NCBI GenBank assembly: GCA_937900045.1
Contig: CALCEB010000025.1
Coordinates: 1-64,000, forward strand
Reading direction: 5' to 3'
DNA from: an uncultured Acidobacteriota bacterium
GTDB lineage: Bacteria > Acidobacteriota > Terriglobia > UBA7540
Length of the DNA stretch: 64,000 nucleotides
Part shown: in pieces, positions 27,245-36,367 of the stretch
Layout: the number at the start of each line of letters is the position of its first letter
Numbering within the stretch: position 1 is the stretch's first letter
Translations under genes and position numbers: made by a program
Notes under the pieces: model-generated
Database searches by the model: none
Seen by the model: the letters and a program-made list of their open reading frames with translations, nothing else
What the model was told of the DNA's origin: nothing

Positions 27245-27394
27245 ATGCTCTGGACAATTGCCATCATCCTGGTGATTGCATGGATTTTGGGCTTGGTTAC
27301 ATTCCATGCTCTGGGAGCCTACGTCCACATCTTGCTGGTGCTGGCCATCATTGTGGTTCTCATTCGGATCATTCAGGGCCGCAGACCGATATAG
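27245..27394 (+). CDS. lmo0937 family small membrane protein
   Basis: A 49-residue protein found by reading the gap after selB: it begins MLWTIAIILVIAWILGLVTF, continues HALGAYVHILLVLAIIVVLI and ends RIIQGRRPI. Two hydrophobic segments and the C-terminal RxIQGRRxI tail match lmo0937-type proteins as I know them. The ribosome site AGGGAGGTCAAGAC stands just upstream. Function unknown. It may be co-transcribed with selB (42 bp gap). Confidence 0.85.
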   Translation: MLWTIAIILVIAWILGLVTFHALGAYVHILLVLAIIVVLIRIIQGRRPI

Positions 27395-27400
27395 TGCAGC

Positions 27401-27447
27401 CGTAGCGCCGGCATCTTGCCGCACGTGGCGGCGGGAGCGCGGCGCGA
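27401..27447. repeat. Palindromic element GTAGCGCCGGCATCTTGCCG (copy 1)
   Basis: GTAGCGCCGGCATCTTGCCG followed by CACGTGGCGGCGGGAGCG. A second copy with nearly the same order lies at 37810-37857. It lies between two convergent genes and may form a termination hairpin for both. Confidence 0.6.
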
Positions 27448-27449
27448 CT

Positions 27450-28025
27450 TCATGGCCGCCATTCAGGCAGCGACTTCAATATTGCCCAGACCCGCGCCAC
27501 CGGCAGGCCGACCACGTTGAAGTAACAGCCTTCGATCCGGGTGATGAACTTTGAGGCAAGTCCTTGGATGCCGTATGCGCCAGCCTTGTCCATCGGCTCG
27601 CCGGAGTGGACGTACTGAATAATTTCATACTCATCGAGGCGCCGGAAGGTGACCAGAGTTACCTTATGTTCCATCGCGACGGCTTCGTGGGGCGAGCGGG
27701 CAAGGCAGATGCCCGTAATCACCCGGTGGGTGGCGCCGGAAAGCAACCGTAGGAACCGCTGGGCTTCCTCCGCGCTCGAAGGTTTGCCAAGAATCTGGCC
27801 CTCGGCCACCACGATAGTGTCCGCGCCAAGAACGATCGTGCCCGGCGGAAATCGTCCGGCAACATCCAGAGCTTTTTCGCAGGCCACGCGCCTCGAAAAA
27901 TCTTCAGGCGATTCGCCCTCGCGCAGGATTTCCTGCGCGTTGCTGGGGAAGACTTCGAAGTCAATCCCCGCATTGCGCAGCAACTCGAGCCGCCGGGGAG
28001 AGTTTGAAGCAAGAATTAATCGCAT
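27450..28025 (-). CDS. maf: Maf-type nucleoside triphosphate pyrophosphatase
   Basis: House-cleaning pyrophosphatase that hydrolyses non-canonical or methylated NTPs such as dTTP/UTP. From the ATG at 28025 it has 191 residues, starting MRLILASNSPRRLELLRNAG, the Maf hallmark. PGTIVLGADTIVVAEGQILG carries the catalytic Asp, and QRFLRLLSGATHRVITGICL and YGIQGLASKFITRIEGCYFN are also family motifs. An in-frame extension to 28061 lacks family similarity. It is divergent from the dciA-like gene. Confidence 0.93.
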   Translation of the reverse strand: MRLILASNSPRRLELLRNAGIDFEVFPSNAQEILREGESPEDFSRRVACEKALDVAGRFPPGTIVLGADTIVVAEGQILGKPSSAEEAQRFLRLLSGATHRVITGICLARSPHEAVAMEHKVTLVTFRRLDEYEIIQYVHSGEPMDKAGAYGIQGLASKFITRIEGCYFNVVGLPVARVWAILKSLPEWRP

Positions 28026-28074
28026 CGCACGCTGGATTATAGAGGTTCTCAGTCGTCGCACTCAAGACCATCGA

Positions 28075-28122
28075 GGTAGTGGTACGTTTTCGCCGCTACA
28101 GCAAACAAATTAAGACACTACC
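28075..28122. repeat. Short palindromic element, GGTAGTG arms (copy 3)
   Basis: GGTAGTGGTACGTTTTCGCC at the left and GCAAACAAATTAAGACACTACC-type arm at the right, with most of the inner hairpin deleted. It lies between maf and the dciA-like gene. Confidence 0.6.
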
Positions 28123-28201
28123 GGCGATCCATTCCAGGCGGCAAGATGAGTGTGCTAAACTCTCTCCTCGCACTTTGAATCGCGAGGAGGCGCAGCCCAG
28201 A

Positions 28202-28672
28202 ATGGAAGAGATCGGGAAACTTTTGCCAGTCGTTTTGAAAGGTTACTACTCGCGCAAGCTAGAAAGGCTGCCGGAGATTCTGGCGCCATTCTGGACCCGG
28301 GTGGCCGGCAAGGCGATTGCAGAAAACAGCCGCCCGGTGTCTTTTCGCGGCGGCAACTTGACGCTTTCTGTGTCCACGGACTGCTGGGCAACGCAGCTTC
28401 GATCCATGACCGCTGAGATTCGCGACCGGATCAATGCCTTTTTGGGAGATTCTCTGGTGTCGAAGGTGAGCATCCGGTGTCAATCCAGCTTTGCCCCGGT
28501 TGGGCGGCCAGCGTTGAACTTTCTTCCTCCGCAAGCGGACGCGGCGCTTTCGCAAAAGGCTCGGTCGCTGCTGGCGCTGGAAGCGGGCGAGCTGCTTGAC
28601 CCGGTGATCTGCAAAATCGTGGAGAATTCATTTGTGAAGTACTTTTCGCGCCATTCCAAGGGTGTCTGCTGA
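28202..28672 (+). CDS. DUF721/DciA-like protein (replicative helicase loader family)
   Basis: A 156-residue protein with the DUF721 core: LPVVLKGYYSRKLERLPEIL, PFWTRVAGKAIAENSRPVSF and LTLSVSTDCWATQLRSMTAE, about residues 7-75. DciA proteins load or operate the DnaB helicase in bacteria without DnaC or DnaI. The ATG at 28202 is chosen (AGGAGG at 28185-28190); the open frame upstream runs through a repeat. The C-terminal 60 residues are not recognised. Its stop overlaps the gatC start by one base (TGATG), so translation is coupled. Confidence 0.8.
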   Translation: MEEIGKLLPVVLKGYYSRKLERLPEILAPFWTRVAGKAIAENSRPVSFRGGNLTLSVSTDCWATQLRSMTAEIRDRINAFLGDSLVSKVSIRCQSSFAPVGRPALNFLPPQADAALSQKARSLLALEAGELLDPVICKIVENSFVKYFSRHSKGVC

Positions 28673-28974
28673 TGGCGCTGACCGAAAAAGACGTTCGCTA
28701 TGTCGCCGAGCTGGCCCATCTGCACTTGACCGATGAAGAGGTCAACCAGTTCCTTCCGCAACTGGATTCGATCCTGCAATACATCCAGAAGTTGAATGAA
28801 TTGGACACCACTGGGATTGAGCCGATGGCCCAAGTCACCTATCCGGCCGGCGCCAATCCCGCCATCCGCGAGGATCGTATTGCTCCGTCGCTTAGCCAGG
28901 AAGAGGCTTTGCAAAATGCGCCGGAAACCGCGCCCGGTTATTTCAGGGTGCCGAGGGTGATTGAAAGGGAATAA
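28672..28974 (+). CDS. gatC: Asp-tRNA(Asn)/Glu-tRNA(Gln) amidotransferase subunit C
   Basis: Small subunit of GatCAB, which converts misacylated Glu-tRNA(Gln) or Asp-tRNA(Asn) to the correct amide; GatC stabilises GatA on GatB. 100 residues, normal length. VRYVAELAHLHLTDEEVNQF at the N-terminus, LDSILQYIQKLNELDTTGIE in the middle, and the late APGYFRVPRVIE are family marks. It starts on the last base of the dciA-like gene. gatA follows after 230 bases, which contain a repeat element; gatB is not in the window. Confidence 0.95.
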   Translation: MALTEKDVRYVAELAHLHLTDEEVNQFLPQLDSILQYIQKLNELDTTGIEPMAQVTYPAGANPAIREDRIAPSLSQEEALQNAPETAPGYFRVPRVIERE

Positions 28975-29032
28975 GTGAAGCCGTCAGCACTCAGCATTCA
29001 GCAGTCAGCAAACAGAGCTATCCATGAGGACA

Positions 29033-29143
29033 TAAGTCGGCGGCGGGCATTTGCTGTAGCGCCGCTCGGAGCTTGCCCTGACAGGGAACGGCGAAATCCG
29101 CCGGTCACAGACCGGCGCTACAGAACCGGGCGTCGCCGACTTA
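29033..29143. repeat. Palindromic element, TAAGTCGGCG outer arms (copy 2)
   Basis: Perfect outer arms TAAGTCGGCG and CGCCGACTTA around GCTGTAGCGCCGCTCGGAGC...CCGGCGCTACAG. It matches the element at 3626-3722. It is itself flanked by CAGCACTCAGCATTCAGCAG (left) and GCTGACGGCTGATAGCTGAT (right), a further inverted pair. It separates gatC from gatA. Confidence 0.8.
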
Positions 29144-29204
29144 CGACCGTGCGTATAATTGCCGGTGCCGAAGGCTGACGGCTGATAGCTGATAGCTTCC
29201 TCAC

Positions 29205-30656
29205 ATGGAACTGACTTCTCTCACTGCCGCACGGATCCGGGACGATATTGCAGCGCGGAAGGTTTCCGCCCAAGAGATTTTAAGCGCGCATCTCGCTGCC
29301 ATCGAGCGGAAAGATCCTGAAGTAAAATCCTATCTCACTCTGTGCCCGGATCGTGCCTTGGAGCAAGCCCGGAGGATTGACCACATGGCGGCGCAAGGCG
29401 ACCCGCTGCCACCGTTGGCGGGCGTGCCGGTGGCCATCAAGGACGCCATCCTCACGCGCGGTGTGCGCACCACCTGCGCCTCCAGAATTCTTGAGAATTA
29501 CGTTCCGCCTTATGATTCCACTGCCGTCGCCCGGCTTGAAGTGGCGGGCGCCATGATCCTGGGCAAGACAAATTGCGATGAGTTTGCCATGGGATCGTCC
29601 ACCGAAAACTCCGGCTTCTTCCCCACGCGAAATCCGCACGATCCATCTCGAGTGCCGGGCGGATCGAGCGGCGGATCGGCCGCCGCCGTCGCCGCCAACA
29701 TGGCCACTGTCTCACTCGGATCCGACACCGGAGGCTCCATCCGCCAGCCAGCAGCGCTGTGCGGGGTGGTGGGCATGATGGGCACTTATGGCCGCGTCTC
29801 GCGCTACGGCCTGGTGGCTTTTGCTTCCTCGCTTGACCACATTGGCCCTATTGCCCGCACCGTGGGCGACACCGCCCGCGTGCTGAGCGTTATCGCCGGC
29901 CGTGATCCGATGGATTCAACCTCAGCCGGTGTCCCGGTACCGGATTATGAAGCTGCCCTGGATTCGAACATCCAGGGCATGAAGGTGGGCATTCCCAACG
30001 AGTATTTTGCGGACCTGAGCCCTGAAACCGGCGACAACCTTCAGAAGGGCATCCGCCTGCTGGAGAAGCTGGGTTGCGCCATTGAGTCCGTCAGCCTTCC
30101 TCATACCAGCTATGCCACCGCCTGCTATTACATCATTGCCACGGCGGAAGCGAGCTCGAATCTGGCGCGCTACGACGGCGTGCGCTACGGCTACCGCGCC
30201 GACGAGTTTGAAAGCCTGCGCGACATGTACAAGAAGACGCGCGATGGCGGATTCGGCGCTGAGGTCAAACGGCGTATCATGCTCGGCACCTATGTCCTCA
30301 GCTCCGGTTATTACGACGCCTATTACGTCAAAGGCCAGAAAGTCCGGACCCTGATTATGCGCGACTTTCTTGAGGCGTTTGACCAAGTGGACGTCATTGT
30401 CGCGCCGACTTCACCGCTGCCCGCATTCAAGCTTGGAGAAAAGTTGGACGATCCCTTGCAGATGTATCTGGCGGATATTTATACCGTCACCGCCAGCCTG
30501 GCGGGTATTCCCGGCATCTCGGTGCCGTGCGGCAAAACCCGAAGCGAGCCCCGCCTGCCAGTGGGAATGCAAATTCTGGCCAATCATTTCGACGAAGCCC
30601 GCTTGCTGCAAGTGGCTCATGCCTTTGAAGCGGCGGGCGGGTTTGAGATTGATTGA
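29205..30656 (+). CDS. gatA: Glu-tRNA(Gln) amidotransferase subunit A
   Basis: Amidase-signature subunit that releases ammonia from glutamine for GatB. 483 residues, full length. The Ser-cisSer-Lys triad can be placed: Lys in GVPVAIKDAILTRGVRT, cis-Ser in VPGGSSGGSAAAVAA and the nucleophile Ser in SLGSDTGGSIRQPAALCG. LAGIPGISVPCGKT near the C-terminus is also typical. Likely in one transcript with the dciA-like gene and gatC, though a palindromic element of about 110 bp lies between gatC and gatA. Confidence 0.96.
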   Translation: MELTSLTAARIRDDIAARKVSAQEILSAHLAAIERKDPEVKSYLTLCPDRALEQARRIDHMAAQGDPLPPLAGVPVAIKDAILTRGVRTTCASRILENYVPPYDSTAVARLEVAGAMILGKTNCDEFAMGSSTENSGFFPTRNPHDPSRVPGGSSGGSAAAVAANMATVSLGSDTGGSIRQPAALCGVVGMMGTYGRVSRYGLVAFASSLDHIGPIARTVGDTARVLSVIAGRDPMDSTSAGVPVPDYEAALDSNIQGMKVGIPNEYFADLSPETGDNLQKGIRLLEKLGCAIESVSLPHTSYATACYYIIATAEASSNLARYDGVRYGYRADEFESLRDMYKKTRDGGFGAEVKRRIMLGTYVLSSGYYDAYYVKGQKVRTLIMRDFLEAFDQVDVIVAPTSPLPAFKLGEKLDDPLQMYLADIYTVTASLAGIPGISVPCGKTRSEPRLPVGMQILANHFDEARLLQVAHAFEAAGGFEID

Positions 30657-30841
30657 ATGCTTGCTTGATTGTTTGCGTGCTTGAAAAAAAGAACACTGCG
30701 GGTGTTATGCTGAAAGAGGCAAAGGCGCCCTCAAGGGAGTGCCATCAGACGGCCGGCTCGTGGCCAAGATTCTGGAACACGACGCGGCCATCGACAAGGG
30801 CTGGCCGGTTTGCGCAACTGAATTCAGGAGGAGGAATAGTC

Positions 30842-32236
30842 ATGCAAAAGTCTTCGCGGCGTGGAATGTTCAAGCAAGCAGCCAGTCTGACCGGTGCAGC
30901 CATTTTGCCCGCTTTAGCCCTTTTGCCCGGGGCTTCCCTATTGCAAGGGTCACCCACTGGAGCTTTGCCGGGGCCGGACGACGAGTCCGGGACGGGCAAT
31001 GCTCCAGGCGGCCAGGGTTGTCATTCCCCGTATCACAAGGCCCCGGTCATTTTCTACGCGCACCGCCTTGGAACGGACCATGCTGAAGGCGTGGCCGTGA
31101 TCGACATGAATGGTGATGGCCGTCCGGACATCACCAGCGGCGCCTACTGGTATGAAAACCCCGGCCCTGCGGGCGGACCCTGGAAGAGGCACAAGTTCCG
31201 CCAGATTGCGCCGCCTGTTCCCGGCGCCACCGCCAAGGCCCAACAGCAGAACAAAGCTTTTTGGACGGAGTTCGTGGCTGATAACGGCGAATTCGCCATT
31301 GACGTGAACAAGGACGGCGCACCGGATTTGGTTACATCCTCCTGGCAGAACGATGGTATCTGGTGGTTTGAAAATCCGAAGAAGACGGGCGCGATGTGGA
31401 CGCCCCACTTCATTTGTCACTCCGTAACCACCGAAGGAATGGTGGAAGCCGACGTCCTGGGTGACGGCAAACCCAACATCCTCGCCGCGCATTACGGACG
31501 CAAGGGCCTGATCTGGGTCAATTTCTCCGGCACGAGCCCCGTGGTTCACCATGTGGGCGGCCCGGAGCAGGATGGCCACGGGGTGGGAGTGGCCGACATC
31601 GACGGTGACGGCAAGCCGGACATCATGAGCCCGTTCGGATGGTTCAAGAACATTGATGCCGCCAAAAACCAGTGGGAATGGCATCCTGAATGGAAACTCG
31701 GTGAAACAGGGTTCCCAATTATCGGGTATGACGTGAACCAGGACGGCAAGATGGACCTGATCTACGGGCACGGTCACGAATACGGACTTTATTGGTTGGA
31801 ACAGACCACCCAAAATGGCAAGCGGGCATGGCGCCAGCATTTGATCGACGATTCATTTTCCCAGGTCCATGCCTTGAAAATGGCGGACATTGATGGGGAC
31901 GGCAAGCCGGAGCTGATCGCCGGAAAGCGATACCGTGGCCATAACGGCCACGACATCGGCTCCTATGAGCCTTTGTGTATCTACTATTATAAGATTGACC
32001 GCGCCAAAGCCAGCTTTGACCGGTTCACGGTGAGTTACAACGGCACGGCGGAAGCGGGAACGCAGTTTGTAGTAACTGATATCGATGGTGACGGCGACCA
32101 GGACATCATCGTGGCAGGAAAAACCGGTGTCCATTGGCTGGAAAACCTGAAGGTGAACACTCGTTCACGCGAGGCCCGCGAGAAAGAGTTGTTACTCCGG
32201 ACAAAGGGGTGGCCATTCCCGGACGAGAGTGATTAG
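30842..32236 (+). CDS. Tat-exported FG-GAP/VCBS repeat protein
   Basis: About 464 residues from the ATG at 30842, which has an AGGAGGAGG site. The N-terminus has a twin-arginine signal (KSSRRGMFKQAASLTGAAIL). The body is a beta-propeller of FG-GAP/VCBS repeats with Ca-binding-like loops: VIDMNGDGRPDITSGAYWYE, IDVNKDGAPDLVTSSW, VADIDGDGKPDIMSPFGWF, YDVNQDGKMDLIYGHG, MADIDGDGKPELIAGKRYRG and VTDIDGDGDQDIIVAG. It resembles extracellular proteins common in Acidobacteria and Planctomycetes. No catalytic domain is seen. Ligand unknown. Confidence 0.85.
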   Translation: MQKSSRRGMFKQAASLTGAAILPALALLPGASLLQGSPTGALPGPDDESGTGNAPGGQGCHSPYHKAPVIFYAHRLGTDHAEGVAVIDMNGDGRPDITSGAYWYENPGPAGGPWKRHKFRQIAPPVPGATAKAQQQNKAFWTEFVADNGEFAIDVNKDGAPDLVTSSWQNDGIWWFENPKKTGAMWTPHFICHSVTTEGMVEADVLGDGKPNILAAHYGRKGLIWVNFSGTSPVVHHVGGPEQDGHGVGVADIDGDGKPDIMSPFGWFKNIDAAKNQWEWHPEWKLGETGFPIIGYDVNQDGKMDLIYGHGHEYGLYWLEQTTQNGKRAWRQHLIDDSFSQVHALKMADIDGDGKPELIAGKRYRGHNGHDIGSYEPLCIYYYKIDRAKASFDRFTVSYNGTAEAGTQFVVTDIDGDGDQDIIVAGKTGVHWLENLKVNTRSREAREKELLLRTKGWPFPDESD

Positions 32237-32279
32237 GCGGTTAAGTCCGTAAACATCGGGGCGGGTCTTGTTTCCGCTT

Positions 32280-32306
32280 GCGTGCGGCCATAGGGGCGCC
32301 GCACGC
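32280..32306. terminator. Hairpin between convergent genes
   Basis: Perfect 8-bp arms GCGTGCGG (32280-32287) and CCGCACGC (32299-32306) between the FG-GAP gene and the Hsp20-like gene, which converge. No clear U-tract, so it is only a possible bidirectional terminator. Confidence 0.4.
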
Positions 32307-32313
32307 GAACGTG

Positions 32314-32796
32314 TCAGGTTTCCTTGCTGAGATGGACTTCAATCCATCCGTTCTTGAAACTGGCCGCCGACCTTGCCGGATTAACCGGCGACGGCATGGG
32401 TACATCCCCCAGGATTGCACCAAACCTGCCCGCTCCCGAACTCCCGCCGCTTCTCGAAGAATTCCCGGAATCCGCCTTCAATCCCCAGATCACGACGCGG
32501 TTGGGGCTGACCCCAACCTCAATCTCATTTGCCGAGAAGCCGGGAACCTGAACCCTCACCTCGACGCGGCCGTCTTCCTCGCTGATCTGAACATCGGATG
32601 GGCGCTGGATTTCCTCCTCAGACTGAAACCAATCCATCAAGTCACTGCCGTGCTGTCTTCCCCGCCCCTCAAAATGGTCATAGGCGCGGCGTGCAATTGC
32701 CTCCTGAATTCGCGTTTCGAGATGGCCGAGGTCAATTCCCGTGTAAATCTTGAGCCCCGAACCTTGGAGGTGCTTCGATGCCGCTTCGTTTGCCAT
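32314..32796 (-). CDS. DUF2934-Hsp20/alpha-crystallin fusion protein
   Basis: 160 residues with two parts. Residues about 28-63 (RIQEAIARRAYDHFEGRGRQ then DLMDWFQSEEEI) match DUF2934, a short helical domain common in Acidobacteria and Proteobacteria. Residues about 65-160 look like a small heat-shock fold: DVQISEEDGRVEVRVQVPGF, SANEIEVGVSPNRVVIWGLK and a late FKNGWIEVHLSK in place of the usual GxLxIxxPK strand. A Ser/Gly-rich loop (about 113-125) replaces part of the dimerisation loop. It may be a holdase chaperone; the DUF2934 role is unknown. Confidence 0.75.
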   Translation of the reverse strand: MANEAASKHLQGSGLKIYTGIDLGHLETRIQEAIARRAYDHFEGRGRQHGSDLMDWFQSEEEIQRPSDVQISEEDGRVEVRVQVPGFSANEIEVGVSPNRVVIWGLKADSGNSSRSGGSSGAGRFGAILGDVPMPSPVNPARSAASFKNGWIEVHLSKET

Positions 32797-32896
32797 TTCG
32801 AACCTCTATTGGTTCGATGAATTCATGACTTCCCCGGTTCCATTTCATTTCAGAGTCACGGCTTGTCAAGCCGGCTGGATTACCCTGCGCCCCGCA

Positions 32897-33601
32897 TCAG
32901 GCTTTGACTTCCACGCCTTCGTCTTGCGGCAAAAGTTGGCCCTTCTCGAGATGACGGGTCACCGTGGCATGGCGCGCGGCGTTTGGATCGTGGGTGACCA
33001 TGATGATGGTCTTGTGAAAGTCGCGGTTCAAGCGGCTCAGAATATCCAGAACTTCCCCGGCGGATCGCGCGTCAAGATCGCCCGTCGGCTCATCCGCCAT
33101 AATCAGCGTGGGGTCGGTCACAATGGCGCGGGCGATAGCCACGCGCTGCTCCTGGCCGCCTGAAAGCTGGCGGGGATAATGTTGAATCCGGTCTTTCAGG
33201 CCCACCAGCTCCAGCGCGCTCACCACGTGCTTGCGGCGCTCCGAGGCGGAAAGTTTTGTGAGCAACAAGGGAAGCTCAACGTTTTCAAAAGCAGTAAGCA
33301 CGGGAATCAGGTTGAACGTCTGAAAGACAAAACCCACGTGGGAGTTGCGCCAAGCTGCAAGACGGTCTTCACTGACACGTCCAACATCCTCACCCAACAC
33401 TCGAAGCTCGCCCGCCGTGGGACGGTCAATTCCGGCGATGATGTGCAACAGCGTGCTCTTGCCGGAGCCGGACGGGCCCATCAGGCAGAGGAATTCACCC
33501 TCATCAACTTGCAGATTGACATTCTCAAGCGCGGACACCGCGAACGAATCCCGCTGGAAAATCTTGGCGAGGCCTTTGATCTCAACCACGGGTTTGCCCA
33601 T
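32897..33601 (-). CDS. ABC transporter ATP-binding protein (LolD/MacB type), system 1
   Basis: A 234-residue ATPase of the MacB/LolD group. Walker [11 protein letters not shown] (about 41-50), the Q-loop region [20 protein letters not shown], signature [14 protein letters not shown], Walker [13 protein letters not shown] and the H-loop MVTHD are all intact. It powers the two FtsX-type permeases upstream on the same strand (35198-37716) with the HlyD-like adaptor between them. Such tripartite mechanotransmission systems export peptides, lipids, lipoproteins or drugs rather than import solutes. Substrate unknown. Confidence 0.93.
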   Translation of the reverse strand: MGKPVVEIKGLAKIFQRDSFAVSALENVNLQVDEGEFLCLMGPSGSGKSTLLHIIAGIDRPTAGELRVLGEDVGRVSEDRLAAWRNSHVGFVFQTFNLIPVLTAFENVELPLLLTKLSASERRKHVVSALELVGLKDRIQHYPRQLSGGQEQRVAIARAIVTDPTLIMADEPTGDLDARSAGEVLDILSRLNRDFHKTIIMVTHDPNAARHATVTRHLEKGQLLPQDEGVEVKA

Positions 33602-33713
33602 CTTCTTGCATCCTCCTCATTTGCAGATCCACCTCGCCAGAAGCCGATGGCGCTCATCGCCAAAATCCGGCGAGCAAATCCTCGTTCTTTCACCGCGAAG
33701 CCGGTTGAAACTC

Positions 33714-35084
33714 TCAAGCTCCCGAATTCACTTTCACCCGTTCTCCTGAACTCAAACCTTCCAGGCTTGAGACCACCACACTGTCATTGGGGCCAAGCCC
33801 ATCCAACACCTCAACCCGGTCTCCCAAATCGCGGCCGGTTTGGATGGCATGAAGCTGCACGTGATTGCCGTCCAACAAAAACACCGCCGGTTTCCCTTGA
33901 CTCTGGGTGAGAGCGTTTTTAGGAATCGTCAATGTCTCCGAAGCGGACTGCTTTCCCGTCGCCGGCGCCAGGAAAGAAACGTGGGCATTCATCTCCGGGC
34001 GCAAGTAAGAATCGGGATGAAGAATCTGAACTTTCACTTGGACCGTTGCCTTCTGGCGATCCGCCTCCGGAGCCACCTCCACCAAATCGCCCTGATAAAC
34101 CCGGTCGGGATAAGCGTCCGAAGTTACATTGCATTTCTGGTGCGGGCGAAGTTTAGGAAAGTCGTTTTCGTTGATGTCGAGTTCCACCTGCAGATCGTTC
34201 AAATTGGCGAGAGTCACCACTGAGGTCTTTACGCCGCCGGTTCCGCCGAAGTTCATGTTGCTGACCAGTTCGCCCTTTTCCACGTTGCGCTCAAGGACCG
34301 TGCCGTCAATCGGCGACCGGATCAGGGTCGCATCAAGCTGGGTTTGAGAGTAATCGAGCGCCGCCTGGTTTTGTTCCACCTGCGCCCGGGCGTAATTGAT
34401 GTCCTCAATGCGGTTGCCAATCTTGGCGAGTTGGTAAGTCTGCTGGGCGTTATCCAATTTGGCTTTGGAGACTTTATATTGATCCTCGGCCGTATCGAGT
34501 TGCTGGCGGGAATCGATCTTCTGCTCATAGAGCTGCTGAGCGCGCTTCAGATTCAAGTCGTCATTCTGAAAATCTGCCTTAGCCTGATCCACGTTAGCCA
34601 AGGCGGCCTGAATTTCCTGTGGGCGGGAGCCCGCCTCGAGCTTTTTCAGGTTCGCCTGCGCCGCCGCCAGGTTCGCTCTCGCCTGCTCGACCTGAGCTTT
34701 AAAGTCGTCATCATCGAGCCGCACCAGCACTTCACCTTGCTTAACCTTGTCTCCCTTCTCGACTCCAATCCAAGCCACTTTGCCGACAATTTTCGAACTG
34801 ACGTCGATGGTGTGATGCGCGACAATATAGCCGCCTGCGGTCAGGACCACTGCTCCCTGCTGAGGCCCGCCGGTGACGGCGACCCGCTGTACCTGGACCA
34901 CCGGAACATTGGCAAAAGTTCGGAACGCCACCCAGCCGCCCACCAGAATCACCGCAGCGGCAGCCGCCACCGCCAACAGGATTATCCGGGAGCCACCGGT
35001 CTTTCCTTCGCCAAATTGCCCCTTTCGTGAAGGGTCGATTTGCAAGACGCTCAGGTCTTTTCCAATAGGGTCCATAGATGGCAT
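33714..35084 (-). CDS. HlyD/MacA-family periplasmic adaptor, system 1
   Basis: About 456 residues from the ATG at 35084. One N-terminal membrane helix (RIILLAVAAAAAVILVGGWV) is followed by a biotinyl-lipoyl half motif (VAWIGVEKGDKVKQGEVLVR). A long coiled-coil hairpin is next (QVEQARANLAAAQANLKKLE to about residue 270). The second lipoyl half (LIRSPIDGTVLERNVEKGEL) and beta-barrel domains complete the fold. It would link the inner-membrane ABC permeases to an outer-membrane channel. The ORF can be extended to a TTG at 35114. No TolC-like gene is in the window. Confidence 0.9.
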   Translation of the reverse strand: MPSMDPIGKDLSVLQIDPSRKGQFGEGKTGGSRIILLAVAAAAAVILVGGWVAFRTFANVPVVQVQRVAVTGGPQQGAVVLTAGGYIVAHHTIDVSSKIVGKVAWIGVEKGDKVKQGEVLVRLDDDDFKAQVEQARANLAAAQANLKKLEAGSRPQEIQAALANVDQAKADFQNDDLNLKRAQQLYEQKIDSRQQLDTAEDQYKVSKAKLDNAQQTYQLAKIGNRIEDINYARAQVEQNQAALDYSQTQLDATLIRSPIDGTVLERNVEKGELVSNMNFGGTGGVKTSVVTLANLNDLQVELDINENDFPKLRPHQKCNVTSDAYPDRVYQGDLVEVAPEADRQKATVQVKVQILHPDSYLRPEMNAHVSFLAPATGKQSASETLTIPKNALTQSQGKPAVFLLDGNHVQLHAIQTGRDLGDRVEVLDGLGPNDSVVVSSLEGLSSGERVKVNSGA

Positions 35085-35197
35085 GGTCTGCCTGCTTTCT
35101 GAATGACGAATCAATGGTCCGCCTTTCTAAAAGTCCTGAGCCGTGCGGCCCGTTTCGGTCTACCCTGTTCTGCTCCTCGACGGGCCGTTAGGAGAGT

Positions 35198-36367
35198 CTA
35201 ACTGGATCGCAACGCGATCACGATACTTTCGTGAGAAGCTCTCCACGCCGGAAAGAATCCACCTAGAAATCCGATGGCCGCCGCAAAGATGATTCCCCGG
35301 ACCATGAGCATGGGACTCACCTGAAACTGGAAGGCCAACTCGCTGAAGGTCGTAAAGTTGGTTGTGCCCGTGGTGATGCCATTCACCGGAAACGCCACCA
35401 GGCATCCGATGATTCCGCCCAGGACGGCAATAAAGATTGATTCCAAAACAAAGGAAGCCAGCACGCTGTTCCGAGAATATCCGAGGGCGCGGAGAGTTCC
35501 AATCTCGCGCGTGCGCCGCGCCACCGCCGCATACATCGTATTCATAGCAGCGAATGCCGCGCCCACCGCCATCAAGATGGCAATAAAGATGCCGAAGGCC
35601 TTGATCGGGGTGGCCGAGCTCGTTTGATTCTCGTAGTACTTCTTCTCGGTCTCGGGCTTCAGATGCAGGCGGCGGTCGTTCGCCACCTCGTCTGCAATTT
35701 GGGCGACGGCAGCCTTGTTCTTGGCGCGCACCACCACGTCCGAATACACCTGCCGGTCAAAGTCGCTGGCCAGATCGTTCACATCGCTCCAAATTTCCGA
35801 ATCGTAGGCCGAATTGCCCGCCGTAAAGACCCCAACCACCGTCCAGTAACCCTTTGCAAATTTTAACTTGTCACCCAGGCCGCAGTCCTTGAAGCGATGT
35901 GAAATCCGGCGGCTCACAATGACTTCGCGCAAGCCCGGCCGGAACATTCGGCCCTCAATCAGCTTAAATTGCGGCCGCAGCGACGGCCCCTCCGGACCTA
36001 GCCCGCGGATCGTTACATTCGCTCCCGTGTTATCGGTGCGGCGTTTCATGTTGATCAGGATAATCACTTCGGGAGATACCCAGGGATTGCCCTGCGGGTC
36101 TTTGGCAATGCCCCCCAGATACTTGATCACCCGGTAGGAGTCATGGTCCACAATGCTGACGCCTTCCGAGTTTGCCCCCTCTCTCATAATCAGAATATTC
36201 AAAGGATTTCCGGTCGAGGTCAGTGAAGTTTCCAGCCCTTGGGCCAGCGCCATCAAAACCAGGAACACCGCCACCGTCAGCGTAATGCTCAGCGCCGTAG
36301 TGAGGGTGGTGGTCCGCCGCACGATGAGATTGCGCAAGTTGTATTTGAGCGGTATCGCCATGTTCAC
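35198..36367 (-). CDS. FtsX/MacB-type ABC permease, system 1 (second permease)
   Basis: A 389-residue permease with the type VII fold: TM1 near residues 17-42 (TLTTALSITLTVAVFLVLMA), a large periplasmic MacB_PCD-like domain (about 45-260), then three C-terminal TMs in the FtsX domain (GIFIAILMAVGAAFAAMNTM, VLASFVLESIFIAVLGGIIG, LMVRGIIFAAAIGFLGGFFP). RTREIGTLRALGYSRNSVLA is the coupling-helix region facing the ATPase. The start overlaps the upstream permease stop by 4 bp, so the two are translated together and may form a heterodimer. Confidence 0.9.
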   Translation of the reverse strand: MNMAIPLKYNLRNLIVRRTTTLTTALSITLTVAVFLVLMALAQGLETSLTSTGNPLNILIMREGANSEGVSIVDHDSYRVIKYLGGIAKDPQGNPWVSPEVIILINMKRRTDNTGANVTIRGLGPEGPSLRPQFKLIEGRMFRPGLREVIVSRRISHRFKDCGLGDKLKFAKGYWTVVGVFTAGNSAYDSEIWSDVNDLASDFDRQVYSDVVVRAKNKAAVAQIADEVANDRRLHLKPETEKKYYENQTSSATPIKAFGIFIAILMAVGAAFAAMNTMYAAVARRTREIGTLRALGYSRNSVLASFVLESIFIAVLGGIIGCLVAFPVNGITTGTTNFTTFSELAFQFQVSPMLMVRGIIFAAAIGFLGGFFPAWRASHESIVIALRSS

